A stretch of 64,000 nt of DNA from JAWODU01 sp046483125 (GTDB lineage: Bacteria; Verrucomicrobiota; Kiritimatiellia; UBA8416; JAWODU01). Location of the stretch: positions 1-64,000 of the forward strand of contig JAWODU010000019.1 in the NCBI GenBank assembly GCA_046483125.1, given 5' to 3'. Numbering within the stretch: the first letter of the stretch is position 1; each line of letters opens with the position of its first letter. Made by a program: the position numbers and the translations under genes. Positions 49,972 to 58,036 of the stretch are shown here, piece after piece. The notes beneath the pieces were generated by a model. The model had not been told where the DNA came from. It made no database searches and was given only the letters and a program-made list of their open reading frames with translations.

Positions 49972-50724
49972 ATGGCAAAAGTAACAAAAGCGGAACTGGA
50001 ACGGATTTACCGGAAGTATAACCGCAGGAAATACGTAATCCCGGACCCTCTGCAGTTTTTGTACGCCTATTCCGAAGTTCGCGACCGTGAAATAGCCGCG
50101 CTTATAGCCTCTTCACTCGCCTACGGCCGCGTAACCCAGATAGTAAACAGCGTGCAAAAAGCACTGGCCGTTGCCGGGCCCTCCCCGCGGAAGTTTATTG
50201 AGGAAACAGCCCCCCGCGAAATTGACCGGCGCCTGGCGCATTTTACCCACCGCTTCACGACCGGTGTGCACCTTGCCGGTATGCTCAAGCGAGTCAGAAA
50301 AGTTCTCCGCCGTTACGGTTCGCTCAACCGCTGTTTCCTGGAGGGACTTGACACCTCCGAAGAAACCGTCCTGCCCGCCCTTGCCGAATTTGTTCGGCGG
50401 CTGGACTGCAGAGACAATTATCTACTTCCCGATCCCCGGCGGGGAAGCGCCTGCAAGCGCCTGAACCTTTTTCTCAGGTGGATGGTCCGAAAGGACACGG
50501 TGGACCCCGGCGGCTGGCGCGGCGTTCCGGCGGCCATGCTGATTGTTCCGCTCGACACTCATATGGCCGCGAAGGGCCGTGAGCTTGAAATAACCGACAG
50601 GAAAGCTCCGGACATTAAAATGGCACTGGAAATGACCGCGTTCTTCCGGTCACTGTGCCCCGGGGACCCGGTGAAATACGATTTCGCCCTGACCCGGCCG
50701 GGAATCCGGCGCGAAAGCGAGTAG
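49972..50724 (+). CDS. TIGR02757/DUF2400 family protein
   Basis: A 250-residue soluble protein of a conserved family of unknown function. Landmarks are PDPLQFLYAYSEVRDREIAA with the following LIASSLAYGRVTQI, then CKRLNLFLRWMVRKD, DTVDPGGW and the VPLDTHM motif. The Arg-rich N-terminus and DPGGW motif hint at nucleic-acid or nucleotide handling, but no activity is known to me. The ATG at 49972 lies 26 bases after rubredoxin. It converges on the aldo/keto reductase with a hairpin between. Confidence 0.85.
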   Translation: MAKVTKAELERIYRKYNRRKYVIPDPLQFLYAYSEVRDREIAALIASSLAYGRVTQIVNSVQKALAVAGPSPRKFIEETAPREIDRRLAHFTHRFTTGVHLAGMLKRVRKVLRRYGSLNRCFLEGLDTSEETVLPALAEFVRRLDCRDNYLLPDPRRGSACKRLNLFLRWMVRKDTVDPGGWRGVPAAMLIVPLDTHMAAKGRELEITDRKAPDIKMALEMTAFFRSLCPGDPVKYDFALTRPGIRRESE

Positions 50725-50731
50725 TCGCTTT
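50714..50731. terminator. Candidate bidirectional terminator hairpin
   Basis: A 7-bp inverted repeat AAAGCGA / TCGCTTT with a GTAG loop spans the stop of the plus-strand gene and lies at the 3' end of the minus-strand gene. The T/A-rich edge on both sides (ACTTCTTT on one side) is modest. It fits a shared convergent terminator. Confidence 0.4.
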
Positions 50732-51857
50732 ACTTCTTTGCGGCTTCTTTTCTCGCCGCTTCCACTTCTCCCGCTATTTCCTTCAGCCGTTCCCGGATGG
50801 GCAGTTTCTGGGTGCATCTTTCCTCGCACTGCCCGCACTCGGTACAGCGGTCCAGGTAATCGTCTTCGAGCGATATTCCCCAGTGAAAACGCAGGCGGTT
50901 TAACGCCTGCCGCAGTTTGCCGCTCAGAATGTAATGATTGTACGCCTCCATGTACTTGGGTACCGGGATCCCTTCCGGGCAATCGTCGCAGTAACGACAG
51001 CTCGTGCACATCGCGTCGAAAGAGTCGCTCAGGCTTCGGCGTATCCGGTCCACCTCCTTCTCCGGGATCGGGCGCATGCCTTCGACGGCGCTTACGGCCT
51101 CTTTGACCTGGTCCTCCGTGCTGAACCCGACCAGGGCCACGGTGATACGCGGATCGTTTATCAGGAATCTCAGGGCGCCTTCGACTACGCTCTCCTCTTC
51201 GCGCGTCTTGACGAATGAAAACCGGTCCGCGTGCTCGGGAATAATGCCCCCGCCCAGCGGGTTCATCACCACCACGCCCATGCCGCGCTCCGCCGCGGCG
51301 GCGATTCCCGCTTCCCTGTAAGCGAAATTCATCGCGCAGTAACCGGCCAGCAGGCCGTCAAAAGGGTAATCGTTCACCATCTCAGTGATTTCGTTTCCCG
51401 ACATGTGTGAAGAAACGCAGATATGCTTAATCAGGCCCTCGTCCCTGAACTTTTCCATTGCCTTCAGCACGCCCTTGTTTTTGCGGTTCGCGTAGTCTTC
51501 CGGCGTCAGCACGCACCACACGTGATAGAAATCAATGTAGTCCAGGCCCATCCGTTCGAGCGAATTTTCAAGGTTGCGGCGCATTCCTTCCGCGTCCTTG
51601 GCCATTGTCTTCGTAGACACGTAAAACGGCTTTTCCCCGCGGGTCTTCTTCATTTCCTTGAACGCGGTGCCGTAAATATCCTCGGATTTCCCGTACCCCG
51701 GGGCGGTGTCGAAATAGTTGATTCCCGCGTCGTAAGCGGCCTTTACCACCGCCGCCCCCGCGTCCCAGTTGTCGTGGTCCGGAAAACGCATGCCCCCGAA
51801 ACCTATGCTTGATACTTCCGGTCCGTTTGCCCCGTATTTACTGCATTTCATTGCCAT
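50730..51857 (-). CDS. Aldo/keto reductase with C-terminal 4Fe-4S motifs
   Basis: A 375-residue AKR fused to an Fe-S region. The barrel has the catalytic Asp and Tyr in FDTAPGYG, the usual STKT lysine, and LVGFSTEDQVKEA near the NADPH site. The C-terminal part contains CTSCRYCDDCPEGIPVP and CTECGQCEERCTQKLPI, two ferredoxin-like clusters. This subfamily is common in anaerobes and is thought to couple carbonyl reduction to ferredoxin or flavin electrons, with substrates unknown. The ATG is preceded by GGAG. It stands alone between a convergent gene and the PqqD-FtsX operon. Confidence 0.9.
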   Translation of the reverse strand: MAMKCSKYGANGPEVSSIGFGGMRFPDHDNWDAGAAVVKAAYDAGINYFDTAPGYGKSEDIYGTAFKEMKKTRGEKPFYVSTKTMAKDAEGMRRNLENSLERMGLDYIDFYHVWCVLTPEDYANRKNKGVLKAMEKFRDEGLIKHICVSSHMSGNEITEMVNDYPFDGLLAGYCAMNFAYREAGIAAAAERGMGVVVMNPLGGGIIPEHADRFSFVKTREEESVVEGALRFLINDPRITVALVGFSTEDQVKEAVSAVEGMRPIPEKEVDRIRRSLSDSFDAMCTSCRYCDDCPEGIPVPKYMEAYNHYILSGKLRQALNRLRFHWGISLEDDYLDRCTECGQCEERCTQKLPIRERLKEIAGEVEAARKEAAKK

Positions 51858-51990
51858 ATCCCGCTTCTCCTTCCGGTATTTCGCGTTTCATCTGCCCCCT
51901 TACCGTAACACCGGAAAGACGCAGTGTCGAGATGCGAAATGCGGAATGCGGGTGTTGTGTGTCTGGCGGAAAGTCGCTGTACCATCACAG

Positions 51991-52908
51991 CTACGCGTCG
52001 GGGAGGAAGCGCTTGAGCACCTGGAGGTCCTCTTCCTTCCTGTAGCTGAACGCCCACACGATGAGCTGGTTATTCTGCTTCTCGACCCTGCAGTGCACCT
52101 TCAGTTTGAAACACCACCGGCTGATCTCGTCGCGGTGCGCTATCACATGCGGGGCCCTTCTCCGCCACAGTATCTCGCCGTTCTTCCCGGGCCTGAACAC
52201 TATGCCGGGGAACCCGCGGAAGGTGTTGAGGTAGCCTGTTACCCACTCTTCCATTGATTTGTCCCCTTTAAGGAACCGGTCCGCGCAGGAGAAATGCCAG
52301 AGGTGGAACCGGCGCATCTTCCAGCGGAAAATCATGAGTTTCGAACCGATGTCGAACTTGGTGTTTTCGAGAAGAAAGTCATGGGGCACCTCAAAAGAAA
52401 TGTCGTAAAGCTGCCACGGCACCAGCCCCGCCTCATTGTGCTTTATGAAGTCCGAAGAAAGCACCTTCATTATCTTAACGGGGCTTTCCCTGTCGCCAGG
52501 CATGAAATGCACAAAGAAACAGCCCACCAGTGTTGATCGCGGGCAGAGATAAAAAGCAGTCACCAGGCTGTGTTCCACGGCGCTGAGCTCTTTTTTGTTA
52601 CTTCGGGTGGGAAGGGTTTCGCGCATAATGTACTGCGTGGCGTGCCAGTCCGGAGGAAGTCCGGATATGCGTTTCGTGCGGCTGGCGCGCATCGTGAGCT
52701 TGCGCGTGGATTTTTCGTAACGATCCAGAATCTGTTTGGGCGTGATTTTCCTGCCGGGCCTTATCCATTCCGCCTCCATGCGAACCGCGTACTCGTCTTC
52801 CAGCTCCAGGCGCGTAACTCCTTTTTTAAGGAACCTGTAGAGCGCGACTTCCCAGTTCTCCGGCACCAGAAAAGACACTCTGTCCCAGGAAATCCGGCGG
52901 GTATTCAT
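51991..52908 (-). CDS. Uncharacterised soluble protein, last gene of the PqqD-FtsX operon
   Basis: A 305-residue protein with no signal peptide or membrane segment. It opens MNTRRISWDRVSFLVPENWE and holds many Trp, Arg and Lys residues (MEAEWIRPGRKITPKQILD; FRGFPGIVFRPGKNGEILW). The predicted fold is mixed alpha/beta; I recognise no catalytic motif or family. It follows the 985-residue membrane protein by about 15 bases on the same strand, so it is probably co-transcribed with the putative export machine and could be a cytoplasmic partner. Confidence 0.65.
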   Translation of the reverse strand: MNTRRISWDRVSFLVPENWEVALYRFLKKGVTRLELEDEYAVRMEAEWIRPGRKITPKQILDRYEKSTRKLTMRASRTKRISGLPPDWHATQYIMRETLPTRSNKKELSAVEHSLVTAFYLCPRSTLVGCFFVHFMPGDRESPVKIMKVLSSDFIKHNEAGLVPWQLYDISFEVPHDFLLENTKFDIGSKLMIFRWKMRRFHLWHFSCADRFLKGDKSMEEWVTGYLNTFRGFPGIVFRPGKNGEILWRRRAPHVIAHRDEISRWCFKLKVHCRVEKQNNQLIVWAFSYRKEEDLQVLKRFLPDA

Positions 52909-52923
52909 CGGGTTTGCCGTTTG

Positions 52924-55881
52924 TCAGAACCTGTTGAGGGTCACGCCGAACAGGCACATGAAAAGTTCACCCAGTATCAATCCGATAAACATGGCGCGAA
53001 ACTGGGCGTAGGTCCGGTTGTCGCCGTACTTGCTGACCATCGTCTTGAACAGCCAGCCCAGCAGAATGGAAAACCAGTACTGCCACATCAGCGGGTTGAC
53101 CCACATTATCAGGCCGATAGGGTGCGGAAGCCAGAAAACGCGCTGGCGCAAGAATATCAGCGCCCCCATCACGATAACGCCGGTAAGAAGCCAGTACTTG
53201 CCGCCGGCCACGTCCGTGGGCTCACTCTGGGCCATGTTTTTGATCTCGCTGAATATGTCCGTAAGGGCGGTGCTGTAGAACCACCCATGCATTCCGTCGG
53301 CCCCGTTTTTGTATCCCAGAATAATGTGAGTGGCAATGGCAACGACGGTGGCCGCCAGAATGCCGAATGCCACCGCGGTGTGGAACCTGAGGCGTCCCAT
53401 TTTCACGTTGTCCCTCACCTTGAGCGCGTTGGCCATGGCCGGGGCTATGAAAGCCTTTATGTCCCAGAAGAAAATATACAGGTAGCACACCAGCGGAGCC
53501 AGAAGCGGAGCGGCGGTCCAGGCCTTGTTCATGCCGACAACGTGCCTGATAAGGTGAAACGGTCCGAAGAAACACTGGAATCCCAGCAGGCCCCCCTCCG
53601 TCACCGCCCTGACCAGCCCGATCGTGATAACCAGCACTACCAGGTAAACGAAAATGGAAAAGTAGATGTTGGCGCCCAGCCCCCAGGTCAGCACTCCTAC
53701 CAGCCCCGCGGAACAGAAAACAAAGAGAAAGGACGAAATCCTGAGTTCCGTGCGCTCCGGCTTCTCCAGTTCGGAGACGGCCCCGGGCCTGAACGCGCAG
53801 AAAAGGTACTGGCGGCATTTCCACAATATCACCGCGGCGAACGCGGTGAGGGCGCCTCCGCCTATGGCGGTACGGAAATTCAGGAGCGAAGTCATGCCCT
53901 TGGGAAAGGAATTCAGGTTTTCCCCGTAGCCCATCCACACCAGCACGAGCGTCAGGACCATGAAAACAAGATGAAAGAACCAGAGGGAAAAGGATATCTT
54001 TGCCGGAATCAGGAAGGTGAGACCTACCAGCGTAAAAATTATCTGATGGTGGGCGTTAGGTAAGAGCCCCGCAAACGGGCTGTTCTGAATGTACGGCGTC
54101 CAGTCATACCTGAGAGCTATATCACCCGCTCCGGGAATAATCTGCTTTGTGGCCAGCAGGTTCCACCCCATAACCCCTATGGATATCGCCGCACCCGTCC
54201 AGAACATTCCGTTTCTGTAAAGCGCCGGTACCCGTCCGCCGTTCTCGTCGTAGGCGCCGCTGAGATAAGTGGGCAGTTCCGCCAGAGGATAGATCAATTT
54301 CTCGTTATAGGCCCACTGGCGGAATATCAGGACGTTAAACGTCATGAGCACCGTATAGGTAAGGAGAATCACCACCGCCCACTTCGCGAGAGGGCCGACC
54401 CACTTTTTCCACGGCACGTTACCGGCCGCGAAAGTGCGCAGGTCGCCGTCGAAAGTCCTGAACGCGGCCATTTCCGATTCGATCTTTTCGACAAGAGCGG
54501 GGCAACCCCCGGGCACCGCCGTTTCGGACTCGGCCGAAAGTTCCTCAAGGTTTTCCATGGTCTCGGCAACGACCCCGGCGGTCGCCAGGGACGGTTTCAC
54601 TTTGCGGTCCAGTCTGGAGTTAAGCGATTCAAGATTTTTCTTCTTCTTGTCTACCCACTTCTGTACTTTCTTTATTCTCCTGGTAAGCTCTTCGGCAGTT
54701 TCGTCCATTGCGTACCGTCTCTGCTCCCTGAGCAGTCTCAAGTGCTTTTCTTCGTCCCCTATCTCCTCGCGCAGGTTGTTTATTTTCGCTTCCAGGTCCG
54801 CCTGGCGCTCTTCAAGTTCGGGAAGACCTGCCAATGGTTCAAGCATTCCGGCGGCTTCGGCAATCAATGCCGCCGCCTCTTTGCCCGTCCGGGGCCCTGA
54901 ACTGTCTTCAAGCATGCTGCGGGCCTTTTCCAGCAACTCGAGCGAGTCGGTGCCGCGGCTGAAACGGCGTACGCGGTACATGTACGAGTGAAGTCCCTCT
55001 CCGGGATCGTATATGAACCCGGGCACAGCCCGCAGTTCGCCCGGAAGGCCCCTGCGGAATTGCTCCACGGTTTCAAAAGTGCCGGCCTTTGCCTCGGCCA
55101 GTTCCCCGGCGCGTTCGTCCTTTGTCTCCTGAAGTAACCGGATTTTTTCCGGAAAAGTATCCAGGACTTTCCCGCGGTTGTACTCGCCTTCGTATTCTTT
55201 CCAGGCTTCGCGCGCCCTCTCCAGCGCCTGCCTGATTACCAAAACCTGGTGTCTCAGCGGCTCCGCCCGAAGCGTTCTTTCTTTCTCGTCGGGAATCTTC
55301 TCGAGTTCGTGAAGTTTCGCGGTGACTTCTTCGAGATTTTCCGCCGCCGCCTGCACGTTCGCGGCGGCGCGGTATACCTTCTTTGCCCTGTCCCACTTGA
55401 GTTCAGCGTCCCTTGCCTCGATGGCGGCCTCGCGGATCCCGTCCTCGGCCACGAAGAAGTCGTCGTTGACGTAAGGTTCCACGTAAAGGTCCCAGCGGGA
55501 CTGCATATTGTTCCAGTCCGGGTTGAATAGGCCCGAGGTAAGCGGCACGAGCTGTGAAGCCAGCCCGAAAGTGGAAACCCCGCCCGAAACAGCCCCCATA
55601 ACAAAAACTATGAGGAGTTCGGTTGGTGTGAACCTGCGTATGAAGCGGACAAATTTCAGCAGTGGGTTAATCAGCACTACTCCAACGGCAAGCAATATGT
55701 AAGGCAGGACCGCAATCTGAGTAGAGGTGATGATGTGGCCCGGCACGTTCTCCTGATACACGGTGTACCAGGCAAAAAGACCCGCGAAGATCATGCCCAG
55801 CAGAAAGGACCGCAGTGTTATGCGGTTCCTCTTCGGCTCCTCGCCCCATTTCCCGGATTTATCTTTCACACCATTACTCAT
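52924..55881 (-). CDS. OPT-like (DUF6785-type) membrane protein with large coiled-coil insertion
   Basis: A 985-residue protein. Three hydrophobic segments occupy about 24-135 (LRSFLLGMIFAGLFAWYTVY; TPTELLIVFVMGAVSGGVST). A highly charged, helix-rich region of about 340 residues follows (roughly 150-490) with heptad-like Glu/Lys/Leu runs (LHELEKIPDEKERTLRAEPL; RIKKVQKWVDKKKKNLESL). The rest is a membrane core with about ten more segments from about 500. The core resembles the unknown DUF6785/DUF6784 family, reminiscent of oligopeptide (OPT) transporters. The insertion is absent from the neighbouring 669-residue paralogue. It may project into the periplasm. Substrate unknown. Confidence 0.75.
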   Translation of the reverse strand: MSNGVKDKSGKWGEEPKRNRITLRSFLLGMIFAGLFAWYTVYQENVPGHIITSTQIAVLPYILLAVGVVLINPLLKFVRFIRRFTPTELLIVFVMGAVSGGVSTFGLASQLVPLTSGLFNPDWNNMQSRWDLYVEPYVNDDFFVAEDGIREAAIEARDAELKWDRAKKVYRAAANVQAAAENLEEVTAKLHELEKIPDEKERTLRAEPLRHQVLVIRQALERAREAWKEYEGEYNRGKVLDTFPEKIRLLQETKDERAGELAEAKAGTFETVEQFRRGLPGELRAVPGFIYDPGEGLHSYMYRVRRFSRGTDSLELLEKARSMLEDSSGPRTGKEAAALIAEAAGMLEPLAGLPELEERQADLEAKINNLREEIGDEEKHLRLLREQRRYAMDETAEELTRRIKKVQKWVDKKKKNLESLNSRLDRKVKPSLATAGVVAETMENLEELSAESETAVPGGCPALVEKIESEMAAFRTFDGDLRTFAAGNVPWKKWVGPLAKWAVVILLTYTVLMTFNVLIFRQWAYNEKLIYPLAELPTYLSGAYDENGGRVPALYRNGMFWTGAAISIGVMGWNLLATKQIIPGAGDIALRYDWTPYIQNSPFAGLLPNAHHQIIFTLVGLTFLIPAKISFSLWFFHLVFMVLTLVLVWMGYGENLNSFPKGMTSLLNFRTAIGGGALTAFAAVILWKCRQYLFCAFRPGAVSELEKPERTELRISSFLFVFCSAGLVGVLTWGLGANIYFSIFVYLVVLVITIGLVRAVTEGGLLGFQCFFGPFHLIRHVVGMNKAWTAAPLLAPLVCYLYIFFWDIKAFIAPAMANALKVRDNVKMGRLRFHTAVAFGILAATVVAIATHIILGYKNGADGMHGWFYSTALTDIFSEIKNMAQSEPTDVAGGKYWLLTGVIVMGALIFLRQRVFWLPHPIGLIMWVNPLMWQYWFSILLGWLFKTMVSKYGDNRTYAQFRAMFIGLILGELFMCLFGVTLNRF

Positions 55882-55937
55882 TGCAGTATTCAGTACACGG
55901 TACCGTTCCCCTGAACCGCCCAGCCTCCCTCTTGCTC

Positions 55938-56000
55938 CCCATCCTGTTGATCCTGTCTGAAATTCCCCTCTTCTCTCTTCCTCTCCTCCGTGCCTCCGTG
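55938..56000. repeat. Dispersed repeat R2, copy c, and pyrimidine-rich tail
   Basis: An ATCCTGTTGATCCTGTCTGA string at 55941-55960, matching copies at 9886 and 17562, followed by a CTTCCTCTCC and CTCCGTGCCTCCGTG stretch. It lies in the 141-base gap between the two OPT-like genes. Confidence 0.6.
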
Positions 56001-56022
56001 GTTCAATTCTCCCCTCCGCCGC

Positions 56023-58032
56023 CTACCACGGCGTCGGACTCAACATCCTGGATATCACGTTAAAAGACAACGCTATCATGGACGTCAGTCCCAACCCGCA
56101 TCCAAACCCCGCCATGATCGCCGTCATGTACTTGAGCCACATGTCCTTGTACTTGCGCTTGAAATGAAAACGCGCCACGGCCGCGCCCAGCATCGTGCAG
56201 AAAACCGCACCCGGGTTGCTCTGCGCCAGCCCCCATACCGCCCCGAATATAAGCATTATGGGCATTCCCACGGCCGAAAGGATCGCAAAAAGCGACGAAC
56301 CCGATATGAAACCCCATAGCGCGTAGTCCAGGTTCATGGCCTCCAGGAACTGCGATCCTCCCTCCTGCGTGGCGGTAATCATAACCGCCCAGTTTCTCAG
56401 CTTAAGCGGCCACATCTTCTGCGTGTACGGATACGCCCCGGAAGGCACCTCCGCCATCCGCCAGAGAATCTCGGAGGTCAGGAAAGAGGCTATAAGTATA
56501 ATGGGAACCGTAAGAATAAGTGTCTTGACCTGGCTCTTGATCTTGGTCCCGGTCAGTTCCAGAACACGAAAACCCACCGTTTCAGAGCCGAGGTTCTGTA
56601 TGGGCATGGGCACGAACCATATGTCCGTCCCCTTGTATCCGGTGAGTATAATGGTCAACTCCTTCAGGTACGGTATGTTTACCGCCCGCCCGCATATGCC
56701 TTCCAGCTTGGCGGTGGCATACGAGATAAGAGGCGTGTACAGAAGGGCGTAGAACGTCATGATCTTCCACGGATAGCTGTTGCCTATCAGGAAGACGCCC
56801 AGCAACACCCAGGAAAAGGTACTGAACAGGTATATGAACAGGGCAACGAAAATTGAAAAATCACCCCTCGCGGCGTTGCCCATCACAAGCGTTCGCCAGG
56901 TTTCCCTGGCGCGCCGGCCGAAGCTCTTGGTGTGAGTCAGTTCCCTCGACCGGGGCCTCACGGCGTTTTTCACCGTTGTGGTCAGAAACACCACGAGCTG
57001 GCTGAATGTAACCGCAAGGGTCAACCCGATACCGAAAGCGAGGTAAAAATCAATGTGGTTGGAAAACTGCGCGTTGACGAAACCCATCTCCGGACGCCAG
57101 GTCGTCAGTATTCCGGCCTCGTAAAGCAGGGGATTCGCCACCCAGGTCATTACCAGCCCCACGAACGCCCCCACCACGCTCCAGAACGGCACTATCATGC
57201 CTACCATGAAAGCGGCAAAATCGAGTTTCAGGTTAAAGGGAACCGCGGGAAGCACGCGCCCGATCTGCTGTGTGTAATCTATGAAAATCATCGGGATGAG
57301 TTCTATGCGCTTGGGAAGCACCGCCTGGGTTATCATCGGAACGCAGATGTAAAGCAGGCCCCATATCATTCCCAGTACGCCCCCTATGGAGAAACACCGC
57401 CAGCGCCACGTCGTCTCTTCGCCCCTGTCGGTGGAAAGGGCCACTATTCCCGCGGCCCCCACGGGCGCGAACGGGAAAGGCAGTCTTTCCACGTCGTTTA
57501 CCATCCGGTACAGGACGTACCCGAGACCGTAGTTGTCTATCCGGGTTATGAAAATGCGGAACATGGTGATGCCGATAACCGGAAGCCAGGCCAGGCTGAA
57601 AAGCGTCCGTCCGGCGCTTTGTATATCGGCGGCACGCGGGAAAGCCCACGTCGGCAGATCAACCAGGCCCAGCCCCTGAATGTATTCGGACTGCGCGACG
57701 TACTGCTTGAACAGGAAACCGGCGAAGGGATCGGCCAGCACCGCCCCGGCCATGAAATGAAGCGTATAGAGTTCCTGGCTCTTAAGCGTGGTGAACGAAC
57801 GCTTGGCAATCTCGGCGAAGAGAATCACAAGCACCCATTTCATGGCGTTTCCGATCTGGGCGTCGTTGCCTATCACGAGCACGAGGTAATCGGTGGCCGG
57901 GTTGACTATGAACCCGAGCAGGATGGCGCCCACTACCGTCTTCCAGCTGAAACCGTCCCGGAACTCCGTGATGTCCGGGGGTTTCATAATGTCCCGGTAC
58001 TCGTTGAGTTCCTTGTCGTCAACCCATGACAT
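56023..58032 (-). CDS. OPT-like (DUF6785-type) multi-pass membrane protein
   Basis: A 669-residue membrane protein with at least twelve hydrophobic segments. The N-terminus (ELNEYRDIMKPPDITEFRDG) is cytoplasmic, and motifs such as FNLKLDFAAFMVGMIVPFWS and VFCTMLGAAVARFHFKRKYK recur in this poorly known family. The overall plan is that of the second OPT-like protein downstream, without the coiled coil, so a heteromeric pore is plausible. It starts four bases after the FtsX-type fusion and AGAGGAA provides its ribosome site. No substrate motif is seen. Confidence 0.75.
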   Translation of the reverse strand: MSWVDDKELNEYRDIMKPPDITEFRDGFSWKTVVGAILLGFIVNPATDYLVLVIGNDAQIGNAMKWVLVILFAEIAKRSFTTLKSQELYTLHFMAGAVLADPFAGFLFKQYVAQSEYIQGLGLVDLPTWAFPRAADIQSAGRTLFSLAWLPVIGITMFRIFITRIDNYGLGYVLYRMVNDVERLPFPFAPVGAAGIVALSTDRGEETTWRWRCFSIGGVLGMIWGLLYICVPMITQAVLPKRIELIPMIFIDYTQQIGRVLPAVPFNLKLDFAAFMVGMIVPFWSVVGAFVGLVMTWVANPLLYEAGILTTWRPEMGFVNAQFSNHIDFYLAFGIGLTLAVTFSQLVVFLTTTVKNAVRPRSRELTHTKSFGRRARETWRTLVMGNAARGDFSIFVALFIYLFSTFSWVLLGVFLIGNSYPWKIMTFYALLYTPLISYATAKLEGICGRAVNIPYLKELTIILTGYKGTDIWFVPMPIQNLGSETVGFRVLELTGTKIKSQVKTLILTVPIILIASFLTSEILWRMAEVPSGAYPYTQKMWPLKLRNWAVMITATQEGGSQFLEAMNLDYALWGFISGSSLFAILSAVGMPIMLIFGAVWGLAQSNPGAVFCTMLGAAVARFHFKRKYKDMWLKYMTAIMAGFGCGLGLTSMIALSFNVISRMLSPTPW

Positions 58033-58036
58033 GGTC

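Noticed and set aside
52570..54063. 497-residue plus-strand frame opposite the OPT-like gene
   Set aside because: Antisense to membrane segments, which produces His/Glu/Arg-rich translations; no start signal or family match.
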